From Tenacibaculum finnmarkense (GTDB lineage: Bacteria > Bacteroidota > Bacteroidia > Flavobacteriales > Flavobacteriaceae), in contig NZ_OENA01000098.1 in NCBI RefSeq assembly GCF_900239185.1, positions 62,001 through 126,000 of the forward strand: a stretch of DNA of 64,000 nt. The letters run 5' to 3'. The notes beneath the pieces were generated by a model that saw only the letters and a list, made by a program, of their open reading frames with translations, was not told where the DNA came from and searched no databases. Made by a program: the position numbers and the translations under genes. Below are positions 18,869 to 27,115 of this stretch, one piece after another. Numbering within the stretch: the stretch's first letter is position 1; each line of letters starts with the position of its first letter.

Positions 18869-18930
18869 ATAACAAAAAAAACAGCATTTAGTTGCCTAAA
18901 TGCTGTTTTAAAATATATTTTAAGAAAAAT
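18869..18930 (+). repeat. Right copy of the 60-bp direct repeat flanking the accessory operon
   Basis: ATAAC, eight A, the hairpin (arms ACAGCATTTAG and CTAAATGCTGT, loop TTGC), then TTTTAAAATATATTTTAAG. It matches 12674-12732 in order and orientation. This copy is the natural terminator of HU, so the left copy looks like a duplicate made when the operon arrived. Confidence 0.75.
18874..18911 (-). terminator. Terminator of the HU gene
   Basis: An 11-bp stem with a TTGC loop and A/T runs on both sides, about 25 bases past the HU stop codon. Confidence 0.8.
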
Positions 18931-18932
18931 TC

Positions 18933-19208
18933 TTAGTTGTTTACAGAATCGCTTAAACCAGCACCTGCCTTAAACTTTACTACATTTTTAGCAGCAATTT
19001 GAATTTCTTTTCCTGTTTGAGGGTTTCTACCAGTTCTAGCAGCTCTTTCAGAAACAGACCAAGTTCCCCATCCAACTAAAGCAACTTTTTCTCCAGCTTT
19101 TAAAGAAGTAGTAACGTTAGAAGTTAAAGAGTCTAATGCAAGTTTAGCAGAAGCTTTAGAAATTCCTGCATCAGCAGCCATTGCATCGATTAAATCTGAT
19201 TTGTTCAT
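18933..19208 (-). CDS. hup: HU family DNA-binding protein
   Basis: A 91-residue histone-like protein. It begins [21 protein letters not shown] and contains the HU/IHF signature [28 protein letters not shown], read as the beta arms that wrap into the DNA minor groove, with the conserved GRNPQTG tip. The family bends and compacts the nucleoid and assists replication and recombination. A TATATTTG promoter lies 51 bases upstream. Its terminator hairpin forms the right boundary of the accessory operon. Confidence 0.97.
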   Translation of the reverse strand: MNKSDLIDAMAADAGISKASAKLALDSLTSNVTTSLKAGEKVALVGWGTWSVSERAARTGRNPQTGKEIQIAAKNVVKFKAGAGLSDSVNN

Positions 19209-19259
19209 AATTTTAATAGTTTAAAATATTAATTTTTGTTTTTTCGCTTAATAGCTCAA

Positions 19260-19267
19260 CAAATATA
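19260..19267 (-). promoter_or_regulatory. -7 box TATATTTG of the HU gene
   Basis: Minus-strand TATATTTG, full match to TAnnTTTG, 51 bases before the HU start, giving a leader of about 45 bases. Confidence 0.6.
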
Positions 19268-19392
19268 GACGGAATGCGGTTCCATGCAAGTTTTTACCCT
19301 GAAAAAAACACCAATTGTTAATAACATTCCTAAAATTGTTAATAACCCTGCTTGTTTTTTGTTGAAAATGGCTAAAGCTGATGTATAAAGGC

Positions 19393-20337
19393 TTACAGCG
19401 CTTTTGCATCTTCAGAAAATTGAAAACCATTTAATAAACTTTTAGCATCCATTAATTTTTTACCTGAAATTTTAATTTCATTAATAATAAGATATCCATC
19501 TTTGACCGCAATTTTCAATTCTTTTTTAGAAGTTACAAGAGTTCCATTGGCTAAATCATGCTCGGCAAATTCTTTTGTTGTTCCGTATATTTTAGCTGAA
19601 ATTTCTGTTTCGCCATTTTTTATGCTTGTCCAAGCGGCAGGATATGGATTTAATCCACGGATATGATTGTAAATATCATTTAAAGATTTAGACCAATCTA
19701 TTTTACAGTTATCAGCAAACAGCTTATGTGCAGGCTTTTCTTCTAATTCGGGTTGTTTTGTCGTAGGAACATTTCCAGTGGCAATTAAATCTAGGGTTTC
19801 AGCAACTAAACCAGCACCTAAATTCATTAATCGGTCGTGTAGCTGCCCAACAATTTCATCTTCTTTAATAGCTACCGATTTTTGTAAAATAACTTCACCT
19901 GTATCTATTTTATCATCAATAAAAAAAGTAGTTACGCCTGTGGTTGTTTCGCCATTAATAATAGCCCAATTAATAGGAGCAGCTCCACGATAATCAGGCA
20001 ATAAAGAAGCGTGCAGGTTAAAAGTACCAAATTCAGGCATTGCCCAAACTGTTTTTGGCAACATTCTAAAAGCAACGACAATCTGTAAATTAGCGTTCCA
20101 ATTTTTTAAATCTGCCTGAAAGGCTTCATCTTTTAAATTTGTAGGCTGTAAAATAGGAAGCTCTTGAGAAAGGGCATATTTTTTAACTGCCGATTGGTTT
20201 AGTTTACGACCTCTACCAGCAGGTTTATCTGCCGCGGTAATTACGCCAACTACATTATAATCATTTTCGATAAGGTGTTTTAAAATGGTAACCGCAAAAT
20301 CGGGTGTTCCCATAAAAACGATTCGTAAATCTCTCAT
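19393..20337 (-). CDS. fmt: Methionyl-tRNA formyltransferase
   Basis: A 314-residue enzyme that formylates initiator Met-tRNA using 10-formyltetrahydrofolate. The N-terminus RDLRIVFMGTPDFAVTILKHL is typical, LHASLLPDYRGAAPINWAI contains the conserved catalytic region with the HxSLLP motif, and TTGVTTFFIDDKIDTGEV follows it with the active-site aspartate. The C-terminal OB-like domain starts around ISAKIYGT. RecQ lies 24 bases upstream on the same strand, so fmt is probably at the end of the ATPase-recQ-fmt operon. Confidence 0.96.
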   Translation of the reverse strand: MRDLRIVFMGTPDFAVTILKHLIENDYNVVGVITAADKPAGRGRKLNQSAVKKYALSQELPILQPTNLKDEAFQADLKNWNANLQIVVAFRMLPKTVWAMPEFGTFNLHASLLPDYRGAAPINWAIINGETTTGVTTFFIDDKIDTGEVILQKSVAIKEDEIVGQLHDRLMNLGAGLVAETLDLIATGNVPTTKQPELEEKPAHKLFADNCKIDWSKSLNDIYNHIRGLNPYPAAWTSIKNGETEISAKIYGTTKEFAEHDLANGTLVTSKKELKIAVKDGYLIINEIKISGKKLMDAKSLLNGFQFSEDAKAL

Positions 20338-20361
20338 TTATAGTTAAGTTTATAGTAAAAA

Positions 20362-22254
20362 TTATAGTAAAAAATATTTATTGTTAGTAACGCTAATTTT
20401 TTCTTCGGATAAAAGCGTTCGTAAAAGTATTAAAATGTTTGCTTGTTTTTCATGTAGTCGGGTACAGATTTCACAAACAGTTAACCCTTCTTTTTTATCT
20501 TTATCAAAAAGCGCTATAATATGCTTAGGATTGATATAAAAAGTTTGTTTATGTTGTAGGCAAACATCACAAATACCACAATTATTAGTCGTCTCTTCAT
20601 TAAAATAATTTAATAATTGCACGCTTCTACAAACGTCATTATTTTTTAAAAAATGAATTAAATCTTGCTGTTTTTTCTTTTTTTGAGCTAAATACAGCTC
20701 AATATTTTTTGAAACCCTATTAATTGTTTTATCATCTTCTCTTGGCTGTAAAAAAAATAATTCAGAATTATTGCTTGCTTTTTGGTATTCAAGTATATTT
20801 TTTTCAAGCATTCGTTCTAATTCCTTTACAACTTGCCAGGAGGTAATGCCTGTTTTTTTGGCGATATAAAATTCATCAATTTTTACAGGATTTTCAAAAA
20901 CTCCGCCATATAAACGCAAAAGTGTTTGTATAAAATTTTTTGCTGCTGGATTTTGCTGCCAATATAAAACCACTTGTTTGCTTGAAACGATAAAATGAAT
21001 GCTTGATTTTTGTTGAAAATTGGCATTTAATTCAATAATTCCGTTGCTATTTAATAGTTGTAGAACAGCATGTGTTTTACTAGAAGTAAATTTATATTTT
21101 GTACAAAATTCTAGAAAATTAAAATCGAAAGCTGTTTCAATCAATTCGCCTTTTGTAATTTGAAATTGCTGATATAATTTTCGATGAACTAATTTTATAT
21201 CAGCAATATTAGGAAGTGATTTTTCTAATAAATCAGTACTTTTTTTGAGGTCATTCTGATTGTTTAAAATCACTGAAAAAGCTTTGTTTCCGTCTCGTCC
21301 GCCACGCCCAGCTTCTTGAATATAATTTTCGATAGATCCAGGAAGGTTTAAATGAATTACCACCCGCACATTTGGCTTGTCTATTCCCATTCCAAAGGCA
21401 TTTGTGGCTACTATAATGGGTGTTTTTTCGGTCATCCAATTATCAAAAGCACGTTCTTTTTCTTGAATTGTTAAGCCTGCATGATAAAAAGAACTCTTAA
21501 ATCCTTTCGCATTTAAATAGCTGGCAATATTTTTTGTTTTGACTCTTGAATTTACATAAACAATTGCCGAACCTTTTGTTTTGGTAAAAATCTGATTTAG
21601 TTTGCGAAGTTTATCATCGGTTTGAAAAATTTGATAGGCTAAATTTTTTCGATAAAAAGATTTTTTGAAAATTTTAGGGGTATCAAGTTTTAACGAAACA
21701 ATAATATCGTTCACCACCTTTTTAGTTGCCGTTGCTGTTAAGGCGATAAAAGGAACTTTTGGTTGCAGTTCTTTTAAAATAGCAATATTTTGATACGAAG
21801 GACGAAAATCGTGTCCCCATTCTGAAATACAGTGCGCCTCATCAATGGCAATTAAATTAACAGCTAGTTGTTTTATCTTTTCTTGAATAAAACGCGACTG
21901 TAAACGTTCGGGAGAAATGTATAAAAATTTCGTTTTTCCGAAGCGAATATTGTCAAAAAGTGTAATTATTTCGTCTTGAGAACTTCCTGAAGGAATTATT
22001 GTTGCTTTTATACCTTTATTAACAAGGCTATCTACCTGGTCTTGCATTAGGGCAATTAGTGGCGAAATAACAATACAAACGCCATCGTTAATTAAAGCAG
22101 GAATTTGAAAACAGATAGATTTTCCACCGCCCGTAGGTAACAAGGCGATGGTATCTTTTCGGTTTAAAACAGCCGTTATAATTTCTTGTTGAGGTGCTCT
22201 GAAAGATTGATGCTTCCAGTAATGCGTTAATATTTCTATCGATTTTTCATACAT
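20362..22254 (-). CDS. recQ: ATP-dependent DNA helicase RecQ
   Basis: A 630-residue 3'-5' DNA helicase for recombination and fork repair. Motifs in order: FRAPQQEII (motif 0), LLPTGGGKS at 38-46 (Walker A), IDEAHCISEWGHDFRPSY at about 137-154, ALTATAT, then the second lobe with IVATNAFGMGIDKPNVR and QEAGRGGRDG. The C-terminal zinc domain has cysteines in NDVCRS and CGICDVC around residues 550-570, followed by a winged-helix-like region. No HRDC domain is evident at the C-terminus. It is the conventional RecQ, distinct from the 1532-residue relative 2 kb away. It starts 4 bases after the ATPase gene stop. Confidence 0.95.
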   Translation of the reverse strand: MYEKSIEILTHYWKHQSFRAPQQEIITAVLNRKDTIALLPTGGGKSICFQIPALINDGVCIVISPLIALMQDQVDSLVNKGIKATIIPSGSSQDEIITLFDNIRFGKTKFLYISPERLQSRFIQEKIKQLAVNLIAIDEAHCISEWGHDFRPSYQNIAILKELQPKVPFIALTATATKKVVNDIIVSLKLDTPKIFKKSFYRKNLAYQIFQTDDKLRKLNQIFTKTKGSAIVYVNSRVKTKNIASYLNAKGFKSSFYHAGLTIQEKERAFDNWMTEKTPIIVATNAFGMGIDKPNVRVVIHLNLPGSIENYIQEAGRGGRDGNKAFSVILNNQNDLKKSTDLLEKSLPNIADIKLVHRKLYQQFQITKGELIETAFDFNFLEFCTKYKFTSSKTHAVLQLLNSNGIIELNANFQQKSSIHFIVSSKQVVLYWQQNPAAKNFIQTLLRLYGGVFENPVKIDEFYIAKKTGITSWQVVKELERMLEKNILEYQKASNNSELFFLQPREDDKTINRVSKNIELYLAQKKKKQQDLIHFLKNNDVCRSVQLLNYFNEETTNNCGICDVCLQHKQTFYINPKHIIALFDKDKKEGLTVCEICTRLHEKQANILILLRTLLSEEKISVTNNKYFLL

Positions 22255-22258
22255 TTTT

Positions 22259-22789
22259 TTAAATCGATTGTAAAATAAAATCGCAGCGTTCCCTTACAGT
22301 TCCAAAAGGAACAGTTATAATTTCATAACCAATTTCTAGGTATGATTTTTTTAAAAAACGATCAATTTCAACCGCTTGTTCAAAGGTTTCATATCGTTCA
22401 TTATCAGATTCATAAATACCTTCCCAAGGCGGACACATAAATACTTTAGTGTATAAGTATTGCCCACTTTTTTGTTTAAAAACAGGCGGATATTCGTTTC
22501 CTAAATAATTCATGTACGCATGTACATCTGGTATTCCTCTGTCAAAAAAAATGACATCTGCCGTGTTTTTTTCAGCATCTAAATATTGTTGTTCTCTACC
22601 TTGTAGTAGCATTTCACTAAAAAGCAAAGGTTGTTCTAAAAACAATTGCTCTATTCCTTCTTTTTTGGCCTTTAGCGTTACTTCTCTCGAAATTTCAGGC
22701 ATGCAATTATAACCAAGATTTATAAACTCGTTTAAAATTGAAGACTTGCCTGTGCCAGGACCACCTATTAAAACTATTTTTTGTTGCAT
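22259..22789 (-). CDS. Small P-loop ATPase (AAA_28-like)
   Basis: A 176-residue nucleotide-binding protein with Walker A GGPGTGKSS at about residues 9-17 and a likely Walker B region VIFFDRGIPDVHAYM, where the aspartate-arginine pair resembles a kinase lid. ISREVT and NERYETFEQAVEIDRFL are characteristic of the predicted-ATPase/kinase group often annotated AAA_28. The reaction is not known. It heads the operon with recQ (4-base gap) and has a TATTTTTG box only 4 bases before its start. Confidence 0.78.
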   Translation of the reverse strand: MQQKIVLIGGPGTGKSSILNEFINLGYNCMPEISREVTLKAKKEGIEQLFLEQPLLFSEMLLQGREQQYLDAEKNTADVIFFDRGIPDVHAYMNYLGNEYPPVFKQKSGQYLYTKVFMCPPWEGIYESDNERYETFEQAVEIDRFLKKSYLEIGYEIITVPFGTVRERCDFILQSI

Positions 22790-22793
22790 GCTG

Positions 22794-22801
22794 CAAAAAT
22801 A
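22794..22801 (-). promoter_or_regulatory. -7 box TATTTTTG of the ATPase-recQ-fmt operon
   Basis: Minus-strand TATTTTTG, full match to TAnnTTTG, ending 4 bases before the start codon; it sits back to back with the box at 22834-22841. Confidence 0.5.
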
Positions 22802-22833
22802 TAAGTTTCAATTTATAAATGTAATAAATAGTG

Positions 22834-22841
22834 TAATTTTG
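22834..22841 (+). promoter_or_regulatory. -7 box TAATTTTG of the DUF493 gene
   Basis: TAATTTTG matches TAnnTTTG, 59 bases before the start at 22901, divergent from the ATPase promoter. Confidence 0.5.
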
Positions 22842-22900
22842 TGCCAGATCATTTTTTAAGGATGAAAAATTAATTTTAAAAACGATAATAGTTAAGTATT

Positions 22901-23182
22901 ATGTCAGATAGAGAAGCATTTTATATTAAATTGAAAGGACAATTAGAAGACACAACAACATTTCCTACGAAATATTTGTTTAAATTTATTGTACCTACGG
23001 ATGAAAATCAGGCAGAAGAAGTGAAAGAAGTGTTTAATAATGGGGGTGCGGTTATTAAAACCAAACAGTCAAAAACAGGTAAGTATAACAGTCTTTCTAT
23101 TTTTTTAAATGTTAAAAGCGCCCAAGAGGTAATTACTTATTATAAAAGAGCAGATGTTATTAAGGGTATTATTTCATTATAA
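22901..23182 (+). CDS. DUF493 (YbeD-like) protein
   Basis: A 93-residue protein of the DUF493/YbeD family, small alpha/beta proteins resembling ACT-like regulatory domains. The sequence FPTKYLFKFIVPTDENQAEEV and the tail KYNSLSIFLNVKSAQEVITYYKRADVIKGII fit this fold and the usual length of about 90. The biochemical role of the family is unsettled. It is monocistronic, followed by a weak hairpin (arms GCCTTAAAAA/TTTTTAAGGC at 23203-23231) and the SurA pair. Confidence 0.8.
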   Translation: MSDREAFYIKLKGQLEDTTTFPTKYLFKFIVPTDENQAEEVKEVFNNGGAVIKTKQSKTGKYNSLSIFLNVKSAQEVITYYKRADVIKGIISL

Positions 23183-23299
23183 TATCAAAAAAACGTTGAA
23201 TAGCCTTAAAAATTTTAATAGTTTTTAAGGCGTTAAAAACCGATTTGTAGTTGTTGCAAATCGAAAAAAAGAAGTAAAAATAAACGTAAGTATATTTAA

Positions 23300-24196
23300 G
23301 TGAGTTCAAAAAAACATACAATCAGTAAAAAAATAATTAAAAAAACATTCTTTTTTTTAATAGCATTGTCTATTGTTTCCTGTGATTTTATCAGTTTAAA
23401 AACAAAAAAAGTATCAGAACAGCACAAACCTATTGCAACGGTTTATAATAAAAATCTTTATAAAAAAGATATTGAAGAGCTGTTACCAAAAGATATAAAC
23501 CCAAAAGATAGTGTTGTTATGACACGAGGGTTTATTTACTCATGGGCAAAAAAACAATTATTATTAGCTAAGGCAGAAGAAAATATATCAGAACTTAATA
23601 GTAAAAAAATAGCGGCTCTAGTTCATAATTACAAAAACAGTCTGTATATAAATGGCTACAAAGAACGCCTAATAAAACAACAGTTAGACACTGTTGTAGC
23701 CTTGCAAGAAATAGAAACGTATTATTATAAAAATAAAGAAAATTTTAAATTAAACGAAGAAATTTTACAATTTGAATATATTAACTTTGGAAAAGATTTT
23801 TTAGATAAAGCCGAGGTTATTAAAAATTTTAAATCATCAAAACAATCCGATAGAGAAGAATTAGAACGTTATTTATTAAACTTCAAATCGTATCGATTAG
23901 GAGATACAACCTGGGTGCCATTTTCTTATTTGCCTAAAATAATCCCTCCTTTTCAGCTGCAAACCACGCAAAGTTTGTTAAAAATTTCAAAATACATACA
24001 AAAAGAAGATAGTTTAGGAGTATATTTGGTGGCTGTAAAAAAGAGGTTGCCAAAAAATGCGAGCGCCCCTTTAATATTTGTACGTCCTAGGATTAAGCAA
24101 ATAATTTTACACAAAAGAAAATTAGAATTAATTAGAGAGATAGAAAAAACCTTGATAAATGATGCAATTCAAAATAAAAACTTTAAAGAATACTAG
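23300..24196 (+). CDS. SurA/PpiC-type periplasmic chaperone, lipoprotein
   Basis: A 298-residue protein starting with GTG (MSSKKHTISKK). The lipobox IALSIVSC at about residue 27 marks it as a lipoprotein. Residues 40-140 resemble the N-terminal chaperone helices of SurA/PrsA (NKNLYKKDIEELLP), followed by a region LNEEILQFEYINFGK that looks like the start of a parvulin fold, but a complete set of parvulin active-site residues is not apparent. It therefore probably acts as a chaperone and not as an isomerase. It overlaps the next SurA-like gene by 38 bases; the pair is a typical flavobacterial arrangement for outer-membrane protein folding. Confidence 0.8.
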   Translation: MSSKKHTISKKIIKKTFFFLIALSIVSCDFISLKTKKVSEQHKPIATVYNKNLYKKDIEELLPKDINPKDSVVMTRGFIYSWAKKQLLLAKAEENISELNSKKIAALVHNYKNSLYINGYKERLIKQQLDTVVALQEIETYYYKNKENFKLNEEILQFEYINFGKDFLDKAEVIKNFKSSKQSDREELERYLLNFKSYRLGDTTWVPFSYLPKIIPPFQLQTTQSLLKISKYIQKEDSLGVYLVAVKKRLPKNASAPLIFVRPRIKQIILHKRKLELIREIEKTLINDAIQNKNFKEY

Positions 24197-25538
24197 CCTG
24201 TTATTTACCTTTTTTTTGGTAGGTTTAGGGAGTGTAAATGCACAACAAAACAAAGTTGATGGTGTGGCTGTGGTTGTTGGTAAAAACATTGTTTTAGATT
24301 CTGATATTGATAAATTTAAACAAGAAGTTGAGGTTAGAAGCGAAGGGAAAATAAAAATTTCTAACTGTGAAATGTTAGAGGAATTAATGGAACAAAAATT
24401 ATTAGCTCACCATGGAGTTATTGATAGTGTTGTTGTTGCTCAGTCAGATGTTGATAGTAAAGTACAACGAAGTATTTCTTATTTTACCAACCAATACGGA
24501 AGTGAAGAAAAAGTAATTAAAGCCTATGGTTTTAACGATATTGAAGACCTTAAAAAAGAATTAGCGAGGGTACAAAAAGAAAATATTCTTATTGAAAAGG
24601 AGCAGTTAAAGATTACAGAAAAAGTAGATGTAACTCCCGAAGAAATACGTGTTTATTTTAAAGGATTAAATGATAAAAATGAATTGCCAGAAATTCCTGC
24701 GCAAGTATCGATAGCGCAATTAGTTTTAAATGCAGAACCAACATCGCAAGAAATAGAACGTGTTATTAACAAGCTTAATGAAATTAAAAAGCAGGTTGAA
24801 AATGGTGCTAGTTTTAAATTAAAAGCAATTATAAACTCTGAAGACCCAAGTGCTGCTCAAAACAGCGGAAACATGGGGGTTATTACCAAAGAAACTAACT
24901 TTGTAAAAGAATTTAAAGAAGTAGCTTTTTCATTAGAAGAAGGGCAAATATCAGCACCTTTTAAATCGCCTTTTGGATACCATATTATTTTACTAAATAA
25001 AATAAGAGGTAACGGACGTGAGGTTTCTCATATATTACTACAGCCAGAAATTGCTGATGAAAAATTAAAAGAAACAAAACAAGCTATTCAAAATATTGTA
25101 AAAGATATTAAAGAAAAGAAAATAACTTTTGAAGATGCTGTAAAAAAATATTCAGAAGAAGAAGAAACTAAAAATAATGGCGGATTATTAATTAACCCAT
25201 ATACACAAGAAACTACTTTTGAATTAACTAGAATGGCACCAGAATTATTTGGTAGAATTAGCGAACTTAATCAAGGAGATTTATCAGATATTCATTATGA
25301 TGAAACTCGTGAGGGTAAAAAAATGTATAAAGTGATTTTATTAAAAACAAAAACACAAACACATAAAGCAAATCTGGTAGATGACTATGTGAAATTACAA
25401 GAATTTGCCTTGGCGAAGAAAAAAGAAGAAAAAATTACCAAGTGGTCTAAAGAAAAAATACAAGAAACCTACATCAAATTATCAAGCGATTATAAGAAGT
25501 GTGTCTTTAAAAAAGACTGGAAAAAAGAACATAAATAA
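24159..25538 (+). CDS. surA: Peptidylprolyl isomerase SurA
   Basis: A 459-residue periplasmic chaperone/isomerase that escorts outer-membrane proteins. A signal peptide covers residues 1-28 (LLFTFFLVGLGSVNAQ). The SurA N-terminal domain follows (VDGVAVVVGKNIVLDSDID), then two parvulin domains. The first, from QVSIAQLVL to SPFGYHIILLNKI, has the parvulin GNMGVI and FGYHII motifs; the second, from EVSHILLQPE, includes NNGGLLINP. Two ATGs lie in tandem at 24159 and 24162. The start lies inside the upstream gene, so translation is probably coupled. A strong terminator follows. Confidence 0.92.
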   Translation: MMQFKIKTLKNTSLLFTFFLVGLGSVNAQQNKVDGVAVVVGKNIVLDSDIDKFKQEVEVRSEGKIKISNCEMLEELMEQKLLAHHGVIDSVVVAQSDVDSKVQRSISYFTNQYGSEEKVIKAYGFNDIEDLKKELARVQKENILIEKEQLKITEKVDVTPEEIRVYFKGLNDKNELPEIPAQVSIAQLVLNAEPTSQEIERVINKLNEIKKQVENGASFKLKAIINSEDPSAAQNSGNMGVITKETNFVKEFKEVAFSLEEGQISAPFKSPFGYHIILLNKIRGNGREVSHILLQPEIADEKLKETKQAIQNIVKDIKEKKITFEDAVKKYSEEEETKNNGGLLINPYTQETTFELTRMAPELFGRISELNQGDLSDIHYDETREGKKMYKVILLKTKTQTHKANLVDDYVKLQEFALAKKKEEKITKWSKEKIQETYIKLSSDYKKCVFKKDWKKEHK

Positions 25539-25555
25539 CCCCTACTAATTTTAGT

Positions 25556-25592
25556 AAAACAAGAATCCCGCCTTTAGCGGGATTCTTGTTTT
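25556..25592 (+). terminator. Terminator after surA
   Basis: Arms AAAACAAGAATCCCGC and GCGGGATTCTTGTTTT around CTTTA, a perfect 16-bp stem, then T-rich DNA. Confidence 0.88.
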
Positions 25593-25645
25593 TTAATAGT
25601 TTCTAAAACACTATTTTTGAAATACGTAAATTTAAAATTTATTCT

Positions 25646-26599
25646 ATGTCAGATGTAGCCGCTGTAAATAATTTAGTTAAAAAATTCAGTCAATTACAAC
25701 AAGAAATAGGTAAGGTTATCGTTGGGCAGCAATCCGCTGTTGATTATACGCTATTATCTGTTCTTTGTGGAGGTCATTCTCTTTTAATAGGTGTGCCAGG
25801 ATTGGCAAAAACACTGCTAGTAAATACCATATCGGAAGTATTGGGTTTGCAGTTTAGTCGTATTCAGTTTACACCCGATTTAATGCCTTCGGATATTTTA
25901 GGAAGCGAAATTTTAGACGAAAACCGTCAGTTTAAATTTATAAAAGGGCCTATTTTTTCTAATATTATTTTAGCCGATGAAATTAACCGTACGCCGCCAA
26001 AAACCCAAGCAGCTTTATTAGAGGCGATGCAAGAAAAATCAGTAACTATTTCTGGAAATCACTATAAATTAGACCTGCCATTTTTTGTGTTAGCTACCCA
26101 AAATCCTATAGAGCAAGAAGGAACATACCCGTTGCCAGAAGCCCAATTAGATAGGTTTATGTTTTCTATTCATTTAGAATACCCTACATTTGAAGAAGAA
26201 GTTCAGGTAGTAAAAAATACCACATCAACAAATAAACCAACCGTAAATTCTATTCTTTCTTCTCAAGAAATTATTGAAATGCAACACCTAATTCGAAAAA
26301 TTCCAGTAGCCGATAATGTTATTGAATATGCTGTTGGTTTGGTGGCTAAAACACGTCCAAAATCGGAAAAAGCAATGCCGTTAGTTAAAAAATATATCGA
26401 TTGGGGAGCAGGACCAAGAGCTTCACAAAATTTAATATTAGCCGCTAAAGCATACGCAGCTATAAAAGGTAAGTTTTCGCCCGATATTGAAGATGTTCAA
26501 GCAGTTTCAGTACCAATATTATCGCACAGAATTGTTAAAAATTACAAAGCCGAAGCCGAAGGAATTACTATTGAACAAATTATTAAATCATTATTTTAA
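25646..26599 (+). CDS. MoxR-family AAA ATPase
   Basis: A 317-residue AAA+ ATPase. The Walker A is GVPGLAKT, the MoxR variant, and the Walker B region is ILADEINRTPPKTQAALLEAM. Sensor 1 is FVLATQNPIEQEGTYPLPEAQ, with ARMGxG-like DRFMF following, and the C-terminal lid contains DWGAGPRASQNLILAAKA. MoxR proteins usually act as chaperones that help insert metal cofactors or mature von Willebrand domain proteins and are followed by DUF58 and VWA genes. Those partners are missing here; an NTF2-like lipoprotein comes next. Its client is unknown. Confidence 0.9.
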   Translation: MSDVAAVNNLVKKFSQLQQEIGKVIVGQQSAVDYTLLSVLCGGHSLLIGVPGLAKTLLVNTISEVLGLQFSRIQFTPDLMPSDILGSEILDENRQFKFIKGPIFSNIILADEINRTPPKTQAALLEAMQEKSVTISGNHYKLDLPFFVLATQNPIEQEGTYPLPEAQLDRFMFSIHLEYPTFEEEVQVVKNTTSTNKPTVNSILSSQEIIEMQHLIRKIPVADNVIEYAVGLVAKTRPKSEKAMPLVKKYIDWGAGPRASQNLILAAKAYAAIKGKFSPDIEDVQAVSVPILSHRIVKNYKAEAEGITIEQIIKSLF

Positions 26600-26600
26600 G

Positions 26601-27035
26601 ATGAAAAAAGTACTTATAGCAACACTGTTATTACTGATTAGTTTTTCTTGTAAAAAGGAAGTGTCAGAAAAAGTAGAAAAAAAGGCAATTTTAGCCGTTA
26701 TGAAAGCCCAAGAAACCGCTTGGTCAAACCATAATTTAGAAGGTTATATGCAGGGCTATTGGAAAAGCGATTCTCTAAAATTTTACGGAAGCAACGGGCT
26801 TACTTATGGATGGAACAAAACCCTATCGAACTATAAAAAAGGCTATCCAACAAAAAACCATTCAGGAGTTTTAAAATTTAAAGTAAATGATATTTCAAAA
26901 ATAACCAATGGCGCTTATTTTGTAATGGGCGAATACCATTTAACCCGAAAAGTAGGGAATGCCAAGGGTGTTTTTATGATTATTTTTAAGAAGATAAAAA
27001 ATAAATGGAAAATTATAGCAGACACTTCTTGTTAA
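26601..27035 (+). CDS. NTF2-like (SnoaL/DUF4440) lipoprotein
   Basis: A 144-residue lipoprotein from MKKVLIATLLLLISFSC, lipobox ending SFSC. The mature part has the compact alpha+beta pattern of the NTF2/SnoaL fold: helix KAILAVMKAQETAWSNHNLEGYMQGYW, then strands SLKFYGSNG, GVLKFKVNDISKI and YHLTRKVGNAKGVFMIIFKKI. Members are often ketosteroid-isomerase-like or bind small molecules. The ATG at 26601 is two bases after the MoxR stop; the longer frame from 26487 lies inside the MoxR gene and is rejected. Function is inferred only at fold level. Confidence 0.78.
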   Translation: MKKVLIATLLLLISFSCKKEVSEKVEKKAILAVMKAQETAWSNHNLEGYMQGYWKSDSLKFYGSNGLTYGWNKTLSNYKKGYPTKNHSGVLKFKVNDISKITNGAYFVMGEYHLTRKVGNAKGVFMIIFKKIKNKWKIIADTSC

Positions 27036-27057
27036 TAAATCAGCTATTTATAAAATT

Positions 27058-27086
27058 AAAAACCCGCTTTAAAAGCGGGTTTTTTG
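27058..27086. terminator. Two-way terminator between the NTF2-like and M1 genes
   Basis: A near-perfect stem around AAACCCGCTTT/AAAGCGGGTTT with flanking A and T runs, between convergent genes. Confidence 0.85.
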
Positions 27087-27115
27087 TTGTTTTAATGTTT
27101 GAAAAAACATCAAAA

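Noticed and set aside
19260..19392. Possible additional small gene between HU and fmt
   Set aside because: The frame here is only the upstream extension and shadow of fmt; the HU promoter box occupies the interval.
7843..22254. Deazaguanine DNA-modification (Dpd-like) system from queE plus RecQ-like helicases
   Set aside because: The helicases are far from queE, no DpdA-type transglycosylase or kinase/ligase genes are present, and tgt plus queE are explained by tRNA queuosine.
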